DNA of 64,000 nucleotides from Propionivibrio sp. (GTDB lineage Bacteria > Pseudomonadota > Gammaproteobacteria > Burkholderiales > Rhodocyclaceae): NCBI RefSeq assembly GCF_029255185.1, contig NZ_JAPUVO010000131.1, positions 1 through 64,000 of the forward strand. Direction: 5' to 3'. Under the pieces are notes generated by a model that was not told where the DNA came from, made no database searches, and saw only the letters and a list, made by a program, of their open reading frames with translations. The position numbers were made by a program, and so were the translations under genes. This document shows, piece after piece, positions 19,306 through 26,947 of the stretch (positions within the stretch are counted from its first letter, which is position 1; the number at the start of each line of letters is the position of its first letter).

Positions 19306-20232
19306 ATGAATGATGACCCAGTTTCTTCATCCGGCGGATGTCCTGTTTCCCCCAAAACCATCGCGTTGATTGGAAAGTACCACAGTCGCGAGATTGCCGA
19401 ATCGCTCTGCCTTCTGGCAAATAGTCTTCACGATCGTGGAATTGGGGTTCTTGTCGAGAAAGTGACGGCCAGCCATTCAGAGGCGCCCGTCGATTTGCGC
19501 AATTGGATGAGTTGCGATTTTACAGCGATTGGCGAGCGGGCTGATCTGGCGATCGTGCTTGGCGGCGACGGAACCATGCTCAATGCGGCACGGCAACTGG
19601 CATGTTTTGATGTACCCCTGGTTGGCGTGAATCAAGGTCGCCTCGGCTTCCTGACGGATATCGCGCGCTGTGACATGCTAAGCTGTCTTGACGATCTGCT
19701 CAGCGGCAGGTTCACCTCAGAAAACCGCATGTTGCTCGTTGCCGAAGTCTTGCGTGACGGGCAAAGCATCGCTTCTAATCTGGCCCTCAACGACGTTGTT
19801 GTCGACAAAGGCTCAATCGGTCGCCTCATCGAGTTTGAGCTGTTTATCGATCGCGAATTTATCTACAGCCTGCGCTCGGATGGCCTGATCGTCTCGACCC
19901 CGACCGGCTCGACGGCCTATTCGCTATCGGCCGATGGCCCCATTTTGCATCCTCAGGTTTCTGGAATTGCGCTGGTGCCGCTGTGCCCGCACTCGCTGAC
20001 CAATCGGCCGATTCTTGTCGGCGACCGTAACGAAATTGAAATTCGCATTGTCCACGCCACGGATTCTCGGGTGCACTTTGATGGTCAGGTAACTTTTGAT
20101 CTGAAACCCGAAGACCTGGTGCGCATCCGTCGTTCTGATTTTTCGATCCACCTCCTGCATCCGCCGGGTTACAGCTATTTCTCCATGCTGCGCCAGAAGT
20201 TGCACTGGAGCGAGAAACCAATCGCCCCGTAA
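19306..20232 (+). CDS. nadK: NAD kinase
   Basis: A 308-residue ATP-NAD kinase that makes NADP+. It carries the [12 protein letters not shown] motif, the [11 protein letters not shown] motif, and the [23 protein letters not shown] signature; SDGL and STPTGS are the substrate-binding region. Length and motifs fit the proteobacterial family. It lies 84 bp from the divergent hrcA start and is followed after 33 bp by recN, probably as an operon. Confidence 0.95.
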   Translation: MNDDPVSSSGGCPVSPKTIALIGKYHSREIAESLCLLANSLHDRGIGVLVEKVTASHSEAPVDLRNWMSCDFTAIGERADLAIVLGGDGTMLNAARQLACFDVPLVGVNQGRLGFLTDIARCDMLSCLDDLLSGRFTSENRMLLVAEVLRDGQSIASNLALNDVVVDKGSIGRLIEFELFIDREFIYSLRSDGLIVSTPTGSTAYSLSADGPILHPQVSGIALVPLCPHSLTNRPILVGDRNEIEIRIVHATDSRVHFDGQVTFDLKPEDLVRIRRSDFSIHLLHPPGYSYFSMLRQKLHWSEKPIAP

Positions 20233-20265
20233 ACTCATTTCCCATCTGAAGCTCACTGCCTGCCC

Positions 20266-21921
20266 ATGCTGCGTCGTTTGACAATTCGAGATTTTGTGCT
20301 GGTTGACTGCCTGGAGCTTGAGTTCAAGGCAGGCTTCGGAACCTTGACGGGTGAAACCGGCGCCGGGAAATCGATTCTCGTTGATGCGCTGGCTTTCGCT
20401 TTGGGGGAACGTGCCGACATCGGCCTGATCCGTGTCGGTTGCGAGCGTGCCGAAGTGGCTGCCGAGTTTGATCTACAGGGGGCGCCGGAAGCTGCTGATT
20501 GGCTATTCAGGCAAGACATCGATAGCAGTGAAGGCCTGCTGCTGCGCCGGGTGGTCGATAGCAACGGTCGTTCGCGGGCCTATCTTAATGGCTCGCCGGT
20601 AACCCTTGCGCAGTTGCGCGAAGTGGCCCAGTCGCTGGTCGATATCCACGGGCAGCATGCCCATCAATCCTTGCTGCGCGGTGATGCCCAGCGGGCATTG
20701 CTCGACGCTCATGCTCGACTCAACCCCGTGCTTGATGAGGTTTCTGCAGCGTGGTGCCGGTGGCGCGAAGCCAGTGTCATGCTTGACGCTGCCGCAGGTG
20801 GCGTCGAGGCGCTGGCGCAGGAACGCGAACAGCTACAGTGGCAGGTTCGGGAACTAGAATCGCTGGGTTTCTCGCTCAGCGAATGGGACGCGCTGAACAT
20901 TGAGCACCGGCGTCTGGCGCATGCGGCCAGTCTGGTCGAAGGCGCTCGCTTCTCGCTGGATCTTCTGGCGGAAGGCGATGCGGCTTGCGCAGTGCAGGTG
21001 GATACCGTTGCCCGCCGCCTCGACAGTCTGGCAGAGCACGACCCGGCGCTGGCCGAAGTTGCCGCCTTGCTGCAATCGGCACAGGCGGAACTCGCTGAAG
21101 CCGTTTCGGCACTTCGCCGTTATGCTGATCGGGTTGATCTGGATCCGCAACGTCTGGGTGAGGCCGAACGCCGGATTGAGGCCGTGCTCGGGTGTGCGCG
21201 AAAATTCCGCTCGACTCCGGAAGGCTTGCCAGCCCTGCTCGAACGTTGGCAGGTGCGGCTGACGGCACTCGGGGAGAGCGCTGATATCGCCAGCCTGGAA
21301 GTGCGCGTTGCGGCGGCACGCCAGCAGTACGAAGATCTGGCCAAAGATCTCTCCAAGCGCCGTAGCAAGGCTGCTGGTGCACTTGGCCTTGATGTCAGTC
21401 GGGTCATGCAGCAACTGGCACTAAGTGGCGGACGTTTCGAAGTTGGCCTGGTGCCTATTGAAGCTGGTTGTGCCTATGGCCTGGAGCAGGTCGAGTTTCG
21501 CATTGCGGGCTTGGCTGGCAGCGAGTCCCGTTCCCTGGCAAAGGTCGCTTCAGGCGGCGAGCTGTCACGAATCAGTCTGGCCATTCAGGTAGTAACGAGT
21601 CAGGCAGCGAGTGTTCCGACGCTGATTTTCGATGAGGTCGATGTCGGGATTGGCGGTGGTGTGGCCGAGGTCGTTGGCCGTTTGCTGCGTGAATTGGGTT
21701 GCGAACGTCAAGTTCTGTGCGTGACCCATCTGCCCCAGGTGGCCGCACGTGCCAACTGGCAATGGCAAGTGATCAAGAGTGCGCAGGACGGGCAGGTGCG
21801 CAGCCGGGTCGTAGCGCTCGACGATGCCGCCCGGATAGAAGAGATTGCCCGCATGCTCGGTGGTGTCGACATCACGGCCATCACCCGCCAGCACGCGGGA
21901 GAGATGCTAAGTATTTCCTGA
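20266..21921 (+). CDS. recN: DNA repair protein RecN
   Basis: A 551-residue SMC-like repair ATPase. The N-terminal Walker A is TLTGETGAGKSILVDALAFA, followed by LGERAD. The central part is a long coiled coil (about 150-370). The C-terminal signature LAKVASGGELSRISLAIQ and Walker B TLIFDEVDVGIGG complete the ATPase. RecN acts at double-strand breaks. It is the last gene before the dif/prophage region, ending about 110 bp from the dif-like site. Confidence 0.96.
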   Translation: MLRRLTIRDFVLVDCLELEFKAGFGTLTGETGAGKSILVDALAFALGERADIGLIRVGCERAEVAAEFDLQGAPEAADWLFRQDIDSSEGLLLRRVVDSNGRSRAYLNGSPVTLAQLREVAQSLVDIHGQHAHQSLLRGDAQRALLDAHARLNPVLDEVSAAWCRWREASVMLDAAAGGVEALAQEREQLQWQVRELESLGFSLSEWDALNIEHRRLAHAASLVEGARFSLDLLAEGDAACAVQVDTVARRLDSLAEHDPALAEVAALLQSAQAELAEAVSALRRYADRVDLDPQRLGEAERRIEAVLGCARKFRSTPEGLPALLERWQVRLTALGESADIASLEVRVAAARQQYEDLAKDLSKRRSKAAGALGLDVSRVMQQLALSGGRFEVGLVPIEAGCAYGLEQVEFRIAGLAGSESRSLAKVASGGELSRISLAIQVVTSQAASVPTLIFDEVDVGIGGGVAEVVGRLLRELGCERQVLCVTHLPQVAARANWQWQVIKSAQDGQVRSRVVALDDAARIEEIARMLGGVDITAITRQHAGEMLSIS

Positions 21922-21922
21922 G

Positions 21923-22039
21923 GCAACTGGCGGCAAATTCGTCCGGGTCGTCGAACGCACCATCGACAAGAAGGGGCAGCACCTGCTGGAGCCCACGATC
22001 GAGATTGAAGAACAGTATCGTCGTCTTAATTTAACATAA
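21923..22039 (+). pseudogene. C-terminal protein remnant ending inside the dif site, possibly a transposase
   Basis: An open frame directly after the recN stop encodes about 38 residues (GGKFVRVVERTIDKKGQHLL, then EPTIEIEEQYRRLNLT). It has no start codon, and its TAA lies within the XerD arm of the dif-like site. It reads like a genuine protein C-terminus. It resembles C-termini of some insertion-sequence transposases, but I cannot confirm the family. It is best treated as a decayed fragment. Confidence 0.35.
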
Positions 22040-22056
22040 TACAAATTATGCGACTT
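22029..22056 (+). other. dif-like XerC/XerD site, attL of the inovirus prophage
   Basis: The left arm ATTTAACATAA is identical to the E. coli XerD arm (11/11). The 6-bp centre is TACAAA and the right arm TTATGCGACTT matches the E. coli XerC arm TTATGCGCACC at 7 of 11 positions, including TTATGCG. It forms the left boundary of the phage genes. A 20-bp identical core (AATACAAATTATGCGACTTT) recurs at 27764-27783. The chromosomal dif appears to be reconstituted here, which places the window at the replication terminus. Confidence 0.8.
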
Positions 22057-22200
22057 TATGACTTCAATCCTAGCCTTGCTTGGTCACTGGATTTTTGGCA
22101 TCAGGCCCAAGGCATTCGCCGCAGCCTGAGTTATCCCCGGTTTCTGTGGATAAAGCGCCCCGTAGTTGGGGCGTTTTGTTTGGTGGCAAGGCATTCAAGC
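22040..22200 (+). repeat. Left copy of the inovirus terminal repeat
   Basis: About 160 bp matching 27766-27930 with scattered differences. One block (AGCCTGAGTTATCCCC through GCGCCCCG, about 40 bp, 22124-22162) is identical in both copies. That block holds TTATCCCCG and TGTGGATAA as an inverted pair; the latter is the reverse complement of a consensus DnaA box TTATCCACA (22145-22153). An intrinsic terminator follows in this copy. It marks the left end of each prophage unit. Confidence 0.8.
22156..22181 (+). terminator. Rho-independent terminator at the prophage left end
   Basis: CGCCCC-GTAGTT-GGGGCG followed by TTTTGTTT: a 6-bp G+C stem with a U-rich tail on the plus strand. It would stop transcription entering the prophage from recN. 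In the right-hand copy of the repeat the stem has decayed. Confidence 0.8.
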
Positions 22201-22246
22201 GCCGCTGCTTTTACAAGCAATCTATACAACGTCCAGCTACGCTACA

Positions 22247-22648
22247 TCAAACGGCTCTGACCTCTGCCAACAAGTCAGGATGACGATCCAACAACTTAAG
22301 CAATTTCACCAGAGCCAAAGAAGGTTTCGTTTTTCCTTTCTCGTAACGTGAGAACGCATTGGCCCCCCCGCCAAAGATGCTAGCCGCCTCACGTTGGTCC
22401 AGATCAAGCTTCTTACGCACGTTAACAATAAACGCCGGGTCAACAATCGCCGCATTAACCTGTTTGTTAAATTCCAGCATCAAATTCATGATGCGCCGAG
22501 ATTCCTCTGCATTCAAAATCAATTCGTCACAGGCAGAACAAAAGTCACCCGTCACTTTTGGGAAAAAGGTTGTTTCACCCTTGTAGGTGTACGGCACATC
22601 ACGCGTGTCATGCACGAGTTTTGCTGCGCCACAGCTTTGACATTTCAT
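22247..22648 (-). CDS. mqsA: Type II antitoxin MqsA
   Basis: A 133-residue antitoxin. The N-terminal zinc domain has CQSC near residues 3-6 and CSAC near 36-39. The C-terminal HTH-XRE domain includes RKKLDLDQREAASIFGGGAN and FSRYEKGKTKPS. It neutralises MqsR and binds the operon operator. The ATG at 22648 has AAGGAG 8 bp upstream and lies 2 bp after the mqsR stop. The order toxin-then-antitoxin is the one characteristic of mqsRA. It is the leftmost gene of the prophage. Confidence 0.92.
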   Translation of the reverse strand: MKCQSCGAAKLVHDTRDVPYTYKGETTFFPKVTGDFCSACDELILNAEESRRIMNLMLEFNKQVNAAIVDPAFIVNVRKKLDLDQREAASIFGGGANAFSRYEKGKTKPSLALVKLLKLLDRHPDLLAEVRAV

Positions 22649-22650
22649 GA

Positions 22651-22947
22651 TCACATCTCCTTGAACGACACAATAAGCACGTCATCGATCACGGTTAATT
22701 TCAGATATACCTCGCCAGCGTGCGTCATCGGTCGATACACGTCTTGCCATAAACGATGATCAGCATGAGTTGTCATGCTCTTGTAAAAATCAGAAGCCGA
22801 TAAGGCCATCACCACGGCAAGCATTGCATCGAAATCAAAACCCAACGCAGCAGCCCCTTCACGCGCTGCTTTTGTTGTGCGAACTTGGCCCGCCTTAATC
22901 AGGGCTTTAACCACAAATAGCTTGCAGTGAGGCTTCCGCTTTTCCAT
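22651..22947 (-). CDS. mqsR: mRNA interferase toxin MqsR
   Basis: A 98-residue toxin of full family length. MEKRKPHCKLFVVKALIKAG, then VRTTKAA, SDFYKSMTTHADHRLWQDVY and the C-terminal VYLKLTVIDDVLIVSFKEM closely match E. coli MqsR, a RelE-fold ribonuclease cutting mRNA at GCU sites. It is cotranscribed with mqsA and sits between the phage intergenic region and attL, the cargo slot of this prophage. The operator is at 22959-22971. Confidence 0.93.
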   Translation of the reverse strand: MEKRKPHCKLFVVKALIKAGQVRTTKAAREGAAALGFDFDAMLAVVMALSASDFYKSMTTHADHRLWQDVYRPMTHAGEVYLKLTVIDDVLIVSFKEM

Positions 22948-22958
22948 AGGCAGAATTT

Positions 22959-22989
22959 AACCTAATAGGTTGAATTTAGCAACTAGGTT
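22959..22989 (-). promoter_or_regulatory. MqsA operator of mqsRA
   Basis: AACCT-AAT-AGGTT (22959-22971) is a perfect copy of the known MqsA palindrome AACCT-N(2-4)-AGGTT, 12 bp upstream of mqsR. A degenerate second site AACTAGGTT follows at 22981-22989. Confidence 0.8.
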
Positions 22990-23291
22990 AAATCTGCACG
23001 GGAGTCAAAAGCAATCAACCCGCCAGATCAAAAGCGGTTTTGCAAGGAAAGGCGTCAACCCGGGACACGATCTTCGGATTGAGCCTGCCGGCTCGGATGC
23101 TCCGCACCAGTCGGCATGAAAGACCGGGTGAACCGACCGATCCTCCGTAGCAGAAGTCCGGCCGCGCACGGTGCTGCGCGCGACTACGGCAGCAAATCGA
23201 GTCAAGGTGACGTGCAGGTACTCAATCGCCAGCAAAAGGGCTTAGATCGTGCCCTCGTGTCGCTCCTGCGTCGCGCCCCGAGGCACGATTT
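22990..23291 (-). promoter_or_regulatory. Inovirus intergenic region with conserved stem-loops
   Basis: There is no credible gene here. The region is strongly conserved with 28600-28874. It has two stem-loops. The first, 23145-23189, pairs CCGTAG with CTACGG and contains an inner CGCGCA/TGCGCG stem. The second, 23246-23289, pairs ATCGTGCC(C)TCG with CGAGGCACGAT and ends 2 bp from the zot stop. In filamentous phages this location carries replication origins and the packaging signal. That role is inferred from position and conservation. Confidence 0.6.
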
Positions 23292-24428
23292 TTAGAACCT
23301 TTGGCTATGCAGTGCGGGATTGAAGCGCGGATTGGTCGAGTCGTTGGCCACGGGCTTCATAACCTCAGGCAGCAGGGATATTTTATCGGTTGGCGGTAAG
23401 CCCATCGACGTTGACGGATCCGTGGTCGCCAGCTTGACCGGATCACTTTTGAGCGCATCACTCCTGACCAGCTGGCCGGCCCCCCTGCCCTTATTGCCAA
23501 ACGCCTGAAAAAATCCATTCTTGACGATCTGCTGGCAAAGGTCTTGCGGCATGTCCAACAGCGTGGCCTGCTGGCTATAGCATTTGCAGCCGCGATTCTT
23601 CGAGCTCAAGCAAGCCGTCGGGATCGGGACCTCGTCCGGTTCAGTCAATTTATCGTAGATCGGCGCGGTATAAGCCAGGCCCTGAACCCGGGGCTGATAG
23701 GCCGAAACATAGTCAGTCGGCGTCATGATTTTTGATTTTTCTGGTACGGCTGCTTTTTCCGATTTAGATCCAGGTGATTTTTGCGTCAATTGCTCGGTTC
23801 CCGGAATCACAATCTCCCCATTTTTATAGTGGCGCTGAACGAAGTACCAGACCAATCCAGCAATCATGACCGGGATGATGAACATCAAGAAGTATTGCAT
23901 CGGCAAGCGCCGCTTGACGGTATGGACCTCAGCCGACTTGTAGTAGGAGAAAACCTCTCTCGGGTATTTCCATTCGAGCCGCTGGGCATCGGCAATCTTG
24001 GCCAGCGGCTGATCTTTGCACGATTCATACTGAAAAATCGTGGTGCGGTGCATGCCAAAGCGGCGACTAATGTGCCAATGCCGTTCAGTGAGCCGGCGAA
24101 CATTGGAATCAACCAACATCGGATGCTGGGTCACCAGAAAAATGTCGTGCCCTTTATGCCGATGCGTCTCCAACGCACTAACGTAATCAGGCACCTTGGA
24201 CCCATTACCGCGTGGGCGATAAAGCCGCTGGCACTCGTCAATGACGATAATCGCCCCTTCCGGGCAATCCATCCACTTTTCAGCCTCGATCTCGGTCCAG
24301 TCAAGGACCAGGTCCTTGATGCCAGAGTAAAAGACCGGCCGATTCTCTTTCTCGGCCAAATCCTTGACGTAGGCAATGGTGTAAAGGGTCTTGCCCGCCC
24401 CAGGAAGGCCCGTAGAAAGGGAAATCAT
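23292..24428 (-). CDS. zot: Zot-like inovirus assembly ATPase (pI)
   Basis: A 378-residue Zonular-occludens-toxin-family protein, the filamentous-phage assembly/export motor in the inner membrane. Walker A is STGLPGAGKTLYTIAY near residue 5-20 and Walker B GAIIVIDECQRLYRP near 60. A single transmembrane segment (YFLMFIIPVMIAGLVWYFVQ) near 180-200 precedes a periplasmic C-terminal half. The first bases overlap the upstream gene (ATGA). The C-terminal 140 residues are about 80% identical to the zot fragment at 28875-29318. Confidence 0.93.
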   Translation of the reverse strand: MISLSTGLPGAGKTLYTIAYVKDLAEKENRPVFYSGIKDLVLDWTEIEAEKWMDCPEGAIIVIDECQRLYRPRGNGSKVPDYVSALETHRHKGHDIFLVTQHPMLVDSNVRRLTERHWHISRRFGMHRTTIFQYESCKDQPLAKIADAQRLEWKYPREVFSYYKSAEVHTVKRRLPMQYFLMFIIPVMIAGLVWYFVQRHYKNGEIVIPGTEQLTQKSPGSKSEKAAVPEKSKIMTPTDYVSAYQPRVQGLAYTAPIYDKLTEPDEVPIPTACLSSKNRGCKCYSQQATLLDMPQDLCQQIVKNGFFQAFGNKGRGAGQLVRSDALKSDPVKLATTDPSTSMGLPPTDKISLLPEVMKPVANDSTNPRFNPALHSQRF

Positions 24429-24961
24429 TTGATCGCCAGCCGTTTGATGGTGCCCGAGGTGGCGCCGGCAATGGCAAGCTTGGCTAGGGCCGCGGCAGTG
24501 AAGATCGATAAACAGGTGTCGAGCTGGAGCACACCCATCATGCCGGCGACCGTAGAAGCATTACGAATTTGTGGTGCAACACAATCAGGCCGAGTACACA
24601 CCGACCCACTTAAAATCCATGCTTGCGATACATCACAAGCAAGAAACGGAATACCAAAACGTTCGAGAGAAATCCATTGATGAAATGCTGGATCAAAGCT
24701 TGAGTGATATTTACAAAGGCCATTGCTACCACTGTCAATCACACCTTCGTAAATATAATCTGCACCACGGGCAATCAGCCATTTTTGACAAGACTCAACC
24801 TGACTATTCGCCGTAGAAATCAACGGATAATTAGCCACAATCCACTTTTGCGTTAACACTGGTGTCATAGTTTCTGATCTGGCCAAAATCGAGAACAAGG
24901 CCAGAAAAACAAAAAGCAGGACACAAAACGCTGATTGCGTTATGCGTTGAAAATCAGCCAC
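24425..24961 (-). CDS. Inovirus minor coat/adsorption protein candidate (pIII/pVI position)
   Basis: A 178-residue protein from a GTG start at 24961; the open frame continues upstream to 25030. The N-terminus (RITQSAFCVLLFVFLALFSI) is a signal peptide, and the ectodomain has several cysteines. The C-terminus carries a hydrophobic segment (STVAGMMGVLQL...FTAAALAKLAIAG). The position between coat genes and zot is where filamentous phages encode pIII and pVI. I do not recognise the sequence itself. It overlaps zot by 4 bp and the 19-residue gene by 22 bp. Confidence 0.55.
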   Translation of the reverse strand: MADFQRITQSAFCVLLFVFLALFSILARSETMTPVLTQKWIVANYPLISTANSQVESCQKWLIARGADYIYEGVIDSGSNGLCKYHSSFDPAFHQWISLERFGIPFLACDVSQAWILSGSVCTRPDCVAPQIRNASTVAGMMGVLQLDTCLSIFTAAALAKLAIAGATSGTIKRLAIK

Positions 24962-24999
24962 GCCGCACCCAAGACAGCAATCAAAATCCAGAAGCCCAT
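24940..24999 (-). CDS. 19-residue hydrophobic peptide, candidate pVII/pIX-like coat protein
   Basis: MGFWILIAVLGAAWLIFNA is almost entirely one membrane span. AAAGGAAC lies 4-10 bp upstream of the ATG as a ribosome-binding site. It sits in the coat-gene block, overlapping the start of the next gene. Filamentous phages have tiny hydrophobic coat proteins (pVII, pIX; 32-33 residues in Ff). This one is shorter, so the assignment is tentative. Confidence 0.4.
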   Translation of the reverse strand: MGFWILIAVLGAAWLIFNA

Positions 25000-25058
25000 G
25001 ATTGTTCCTTTGAAAAAAAGGCGACGACATCGCCGACGCCCTCTTTTCTGGTTATCAA

Positions 25059-25238
25059 TTAGAGCGCACGACGAACAAATTTAACCGCTTTGATCGCGAC
25101 ATAGACACCGAAAACAGTGGCGCCAACCGTAGCAATATCGGGAAGGATGGCGGTAATTGCCGAAACATCCGGACCCGCAGCAAAAACAGACAGTGAAGTC
25201 AAAACAGCAACAACAGAAAAACCTAGTTTCTTGAACAT
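25059..25238 (-). CDS. Inovirus major coat protein (pVIII-like)
   Basis: A 59-residue preprotein. The signal peptide MFKKLGFSVVAVLTSLSVFA is followed by a mature part starting AGPDVSAITAILPDIATVG. It then has a membrane span (ATVFGVYVAIKA) and a basic tail VKFVRRAL. This is the standard architecture of the helical major coat protein. An AGGAGA-like site (GGAGATTTTT) precedes the ATG. It lies between the 74-residue gene and the minor-coat candidates. Confidence 0.85.
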   Translation of the reverse strand: MFKKLGFSVVAVLTSLSVFAAGPDVSAITAILPDIATVGATVFGVYVAIKAVKFVRRAL

Positions 25239-25247
25239 AAAAATCTC

Positions 25248-25472
25248 CTAAACATTGAGAGAGCGAATCAGGGCACGAAAGCCAAAGCCAACGGCCCAAA
25301 CCGATACGATTGCAAAAGCAACCGCAACACCATCAGCAGGCGATAAAAGAAAGGGATTATTCGCTGCATCGTCTGCCGTTGGAATGAGTAAGGCACAGGT
25401 ACTCAAGTCAGCCGGTGGCGGGATGACGATAAGGACCTGGCCGACTACGTTGTAGGTGGCGCATAGCGGCAT
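25248..25472 (-). CDS. Small inovirus membrane protein, 74 aa
   Basis: Begins MPLCATYNVVGQVLIVIPPP, has a mid region with one more Cys, and a C-terminal transmembrane span (GVAVAFAIVSVWAVGFGF) ending in basic RALIRSLNV. It starts 3 bp after the rep stop and ends 9 bp before the major coat ATG, so it is part of the structural operon. Similar-size membrane proteins occur at this position in other betaproteobacterial inoviruses. The function is not known. Confidence 0.6.
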   Translation of the reverse strand: MPLCATYNVVGQVLIVIPPPADLSTCALLIPTADDAANNPFLLSPADGVAVAFAIVSVWAVGFGFRALIRSLNV

Positions 25473-25475
25473 TTA

Positions 25476-26633
25476 TTAAACCGCCACCTTTAAAGCTGGA
25501 AACGTCGGCTTAAGGTCATACCAATCCGGAATGCTAGCTTCATGCATTTCAATGGTGCGGATTTTGTACGGCATGACCGTGATGTTTCGTTTTTCAGAAA
25601 TGTCGATGCCATAGTCACGCAATGCCTTTGCATGACGATAGAACGTTCTAACACTCAACAAACGAGAAACATCCTCACCACGAAGCCATGCCGAAGCCGT
25701 ACAAGCCAACTTAGAAGGCAATGTTGCCGGGTCAAATTCTTCAATATCAGTTTTAACCCGATGAAGAACTTCGGTACGTTCATCAAATAGATCAATTACC
25801 TTTTCCATAGTCCATGCTCCTAGGTGAGTCAGGGCGCGATCACGCAAGTAATCCTTTGCCGCTTTCACTTCAATTCGGACAATTCCGTTTTCTTTCGACC
25901 ATTGATAAGCCGGGTTCTGACGCATCGCCTCGCGCTCAAGGTCGCCTTTGCAATGATCCATTAACTCATCAGCTTTTAAATAAGCCTCAACTTGACAGTA
26001 ATTGAGGTTTCCCCAAACAACAGTGCTTTTGCCAAAACGCTTTTTCTTAACCCTAGCCACACTCTGACTATCCAACCAATTAAGCACTGCTACGGCATTA
26101 GCTTCCGATCCGGTCACATAATTTCGGGTGACATGAATCGACCAAACCCGCGCACCCTGACGAAAAGTGCCATCCGGGTGGACCAAGACATAGTCCACGG
26201 CATCCAGATTGCCACCTGAGGCCATCATGTAACCCTGATCGGTCAAAGTAGGCATTACCCTTGCCGAACCGATTGGCTCGCCACCAGAGAAGCCAGGCAA
26301 GCCTTGAGACTGGACAATCCTATTCGAAGCCTCGACCGTTCCAGCCAAATCGAGATTGAACAAGTTATCCGCCCTGCCCCACCGTCCAGGATTGCCAGCC
26401 AAGGTCACCATGCCGTCTTCACTCTTTACGCGAATTGCCGTTGAGTGACTGCCTTGAATCCACGCCGGACGGAATTGTTCGCCAATAATCTCCTGTCCGA
26501 TCGATTCGGACCCATCACGGCAAATATCCCCCTTTTCTCGGTAAGCCATTGAACGGACCCCGGCCAACTCACGAACACCATCACATTGATAGTGTTTTTG
26601 CGTCAAAACGATCCCATCTACGAATGTAGTCAT
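25476..26633 (-). CDS. Phage replication initiation protein, II/X family
   Basis: A 385-residue protein matching the filamentous phage/plasmid replication protein II/X pattern. The central YCQVEAYLKADEL corresponds to the conserved Y-x-K-x-x-E-L, and the C-terminal SVRTFYRHAKALRDYGIDIS is the usual family ending. It would nick the phage plus-strand origin for rolling-circle replication. It precedes the coat operon on the same strand. Two 47-bp tandem repeats with a palindrome lie upstream at 26671-26767. Confidence 0.85.
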   Translation of the reverse strand: MTTFVDGIVLTQKHYQCDGVRELAGVRSMAYREKGDICRDGSESIGQEIIGEQFRPAWIQGSHSTAIRVKSEDGMVTLAGNPGRWGRADNLFNLDLAGTVEASNRIVQSQGLPGFSGGEPIGSARVMPTLTDQGYMMASGGNLDAVDYVLVHPDGTFRQGARVWSIHVTRNYVTGSEANAVAVLNWLDSQSVARVKKKRFGKSTVVWGNLNYCQVEAYLKADELMDHCKGDLEREAMRQNPAYQWSKENGIVRIEVKAAKDYLRDRALTHLGAWTMEKVIDLFDERTEVLHRVKTDIEEFDPATLPSKLACTASAWLRGEDVSRLLSVRTFYRHAKALRDYGIDISEKRNITVMPYKIRTIEMHEASIPDWYDLKPTFPALKVAV

Positions 26634-26670
26634 ATCATTTTATATGCCATATGAGATTTCACAATGTGGA

Positions 26671-26767
26671 ATAATGAGTAGGTTTACTGCCATTTTGGCA
26701 CTCGTCCCCCTATTGTTATAATGAGTAGGTTTACTGCCATTTTGGCACTCGTCCCCCTATTGTTATA
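26671..26767. repeat. Two tandem 47-bp repeats upstream of rep
   Basis: The 47-bp unit (starting ATAATGAGTAGG) occurs at 26671-26717 and 26718-26764, with a further three-base ATA. Each unit contains the perfect palindrome TGCCA-TTT-TGGCA (26688-26700 and 26735-26747). Located 40-130 bp before the rep start. A candidate operator or replication iteron. Confidence 0.75.
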
Positions 26768-26947
26768 GGGGAGGGGGACTCCAAAACCGAAAACCACAAA
26801 AAACGGAAAATCACAAAAAATATGCAAAAGGAATAACACGCCACGGAAAAAATAAACCGCCTGCCCAAAACCACTTTTGAACACGCTATACCCATGTTTT
26901 TGGAAATCTGTGCCCATGGACAAAGACCTGACAGGCGGCATGGACAA

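Noticed and set aside
22048..22260. A 70-codon frame starting at the left att site
   Set aside because: It lacks a ribosome-binding site and is better seen as the continuation of the phage repressor frame across attP. Differences between the two repeat copies do not preserve protein.
23005..23235. A 76-codon frame in the phage intergenic region
   Set aside because: The frame is not preserved in the homologous copy at 28600-28874, whereas the stem-loops are. This points to a non-coding role.
23781..24680. A 299-codon open frame antisense to zot
   Set aside because: It lies entirely opposite a well-supported Zot gene, has no recognisable domain, and its existence follows from the codon use of zot.
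26684..26947. Possible 87-residue membrane protein gene after ssb
   Set aside because: Its 3' end is made of the 47-bp tandem repeats read in different frames, and no ribosome-binding site is convincing. The repeats look regulatory.
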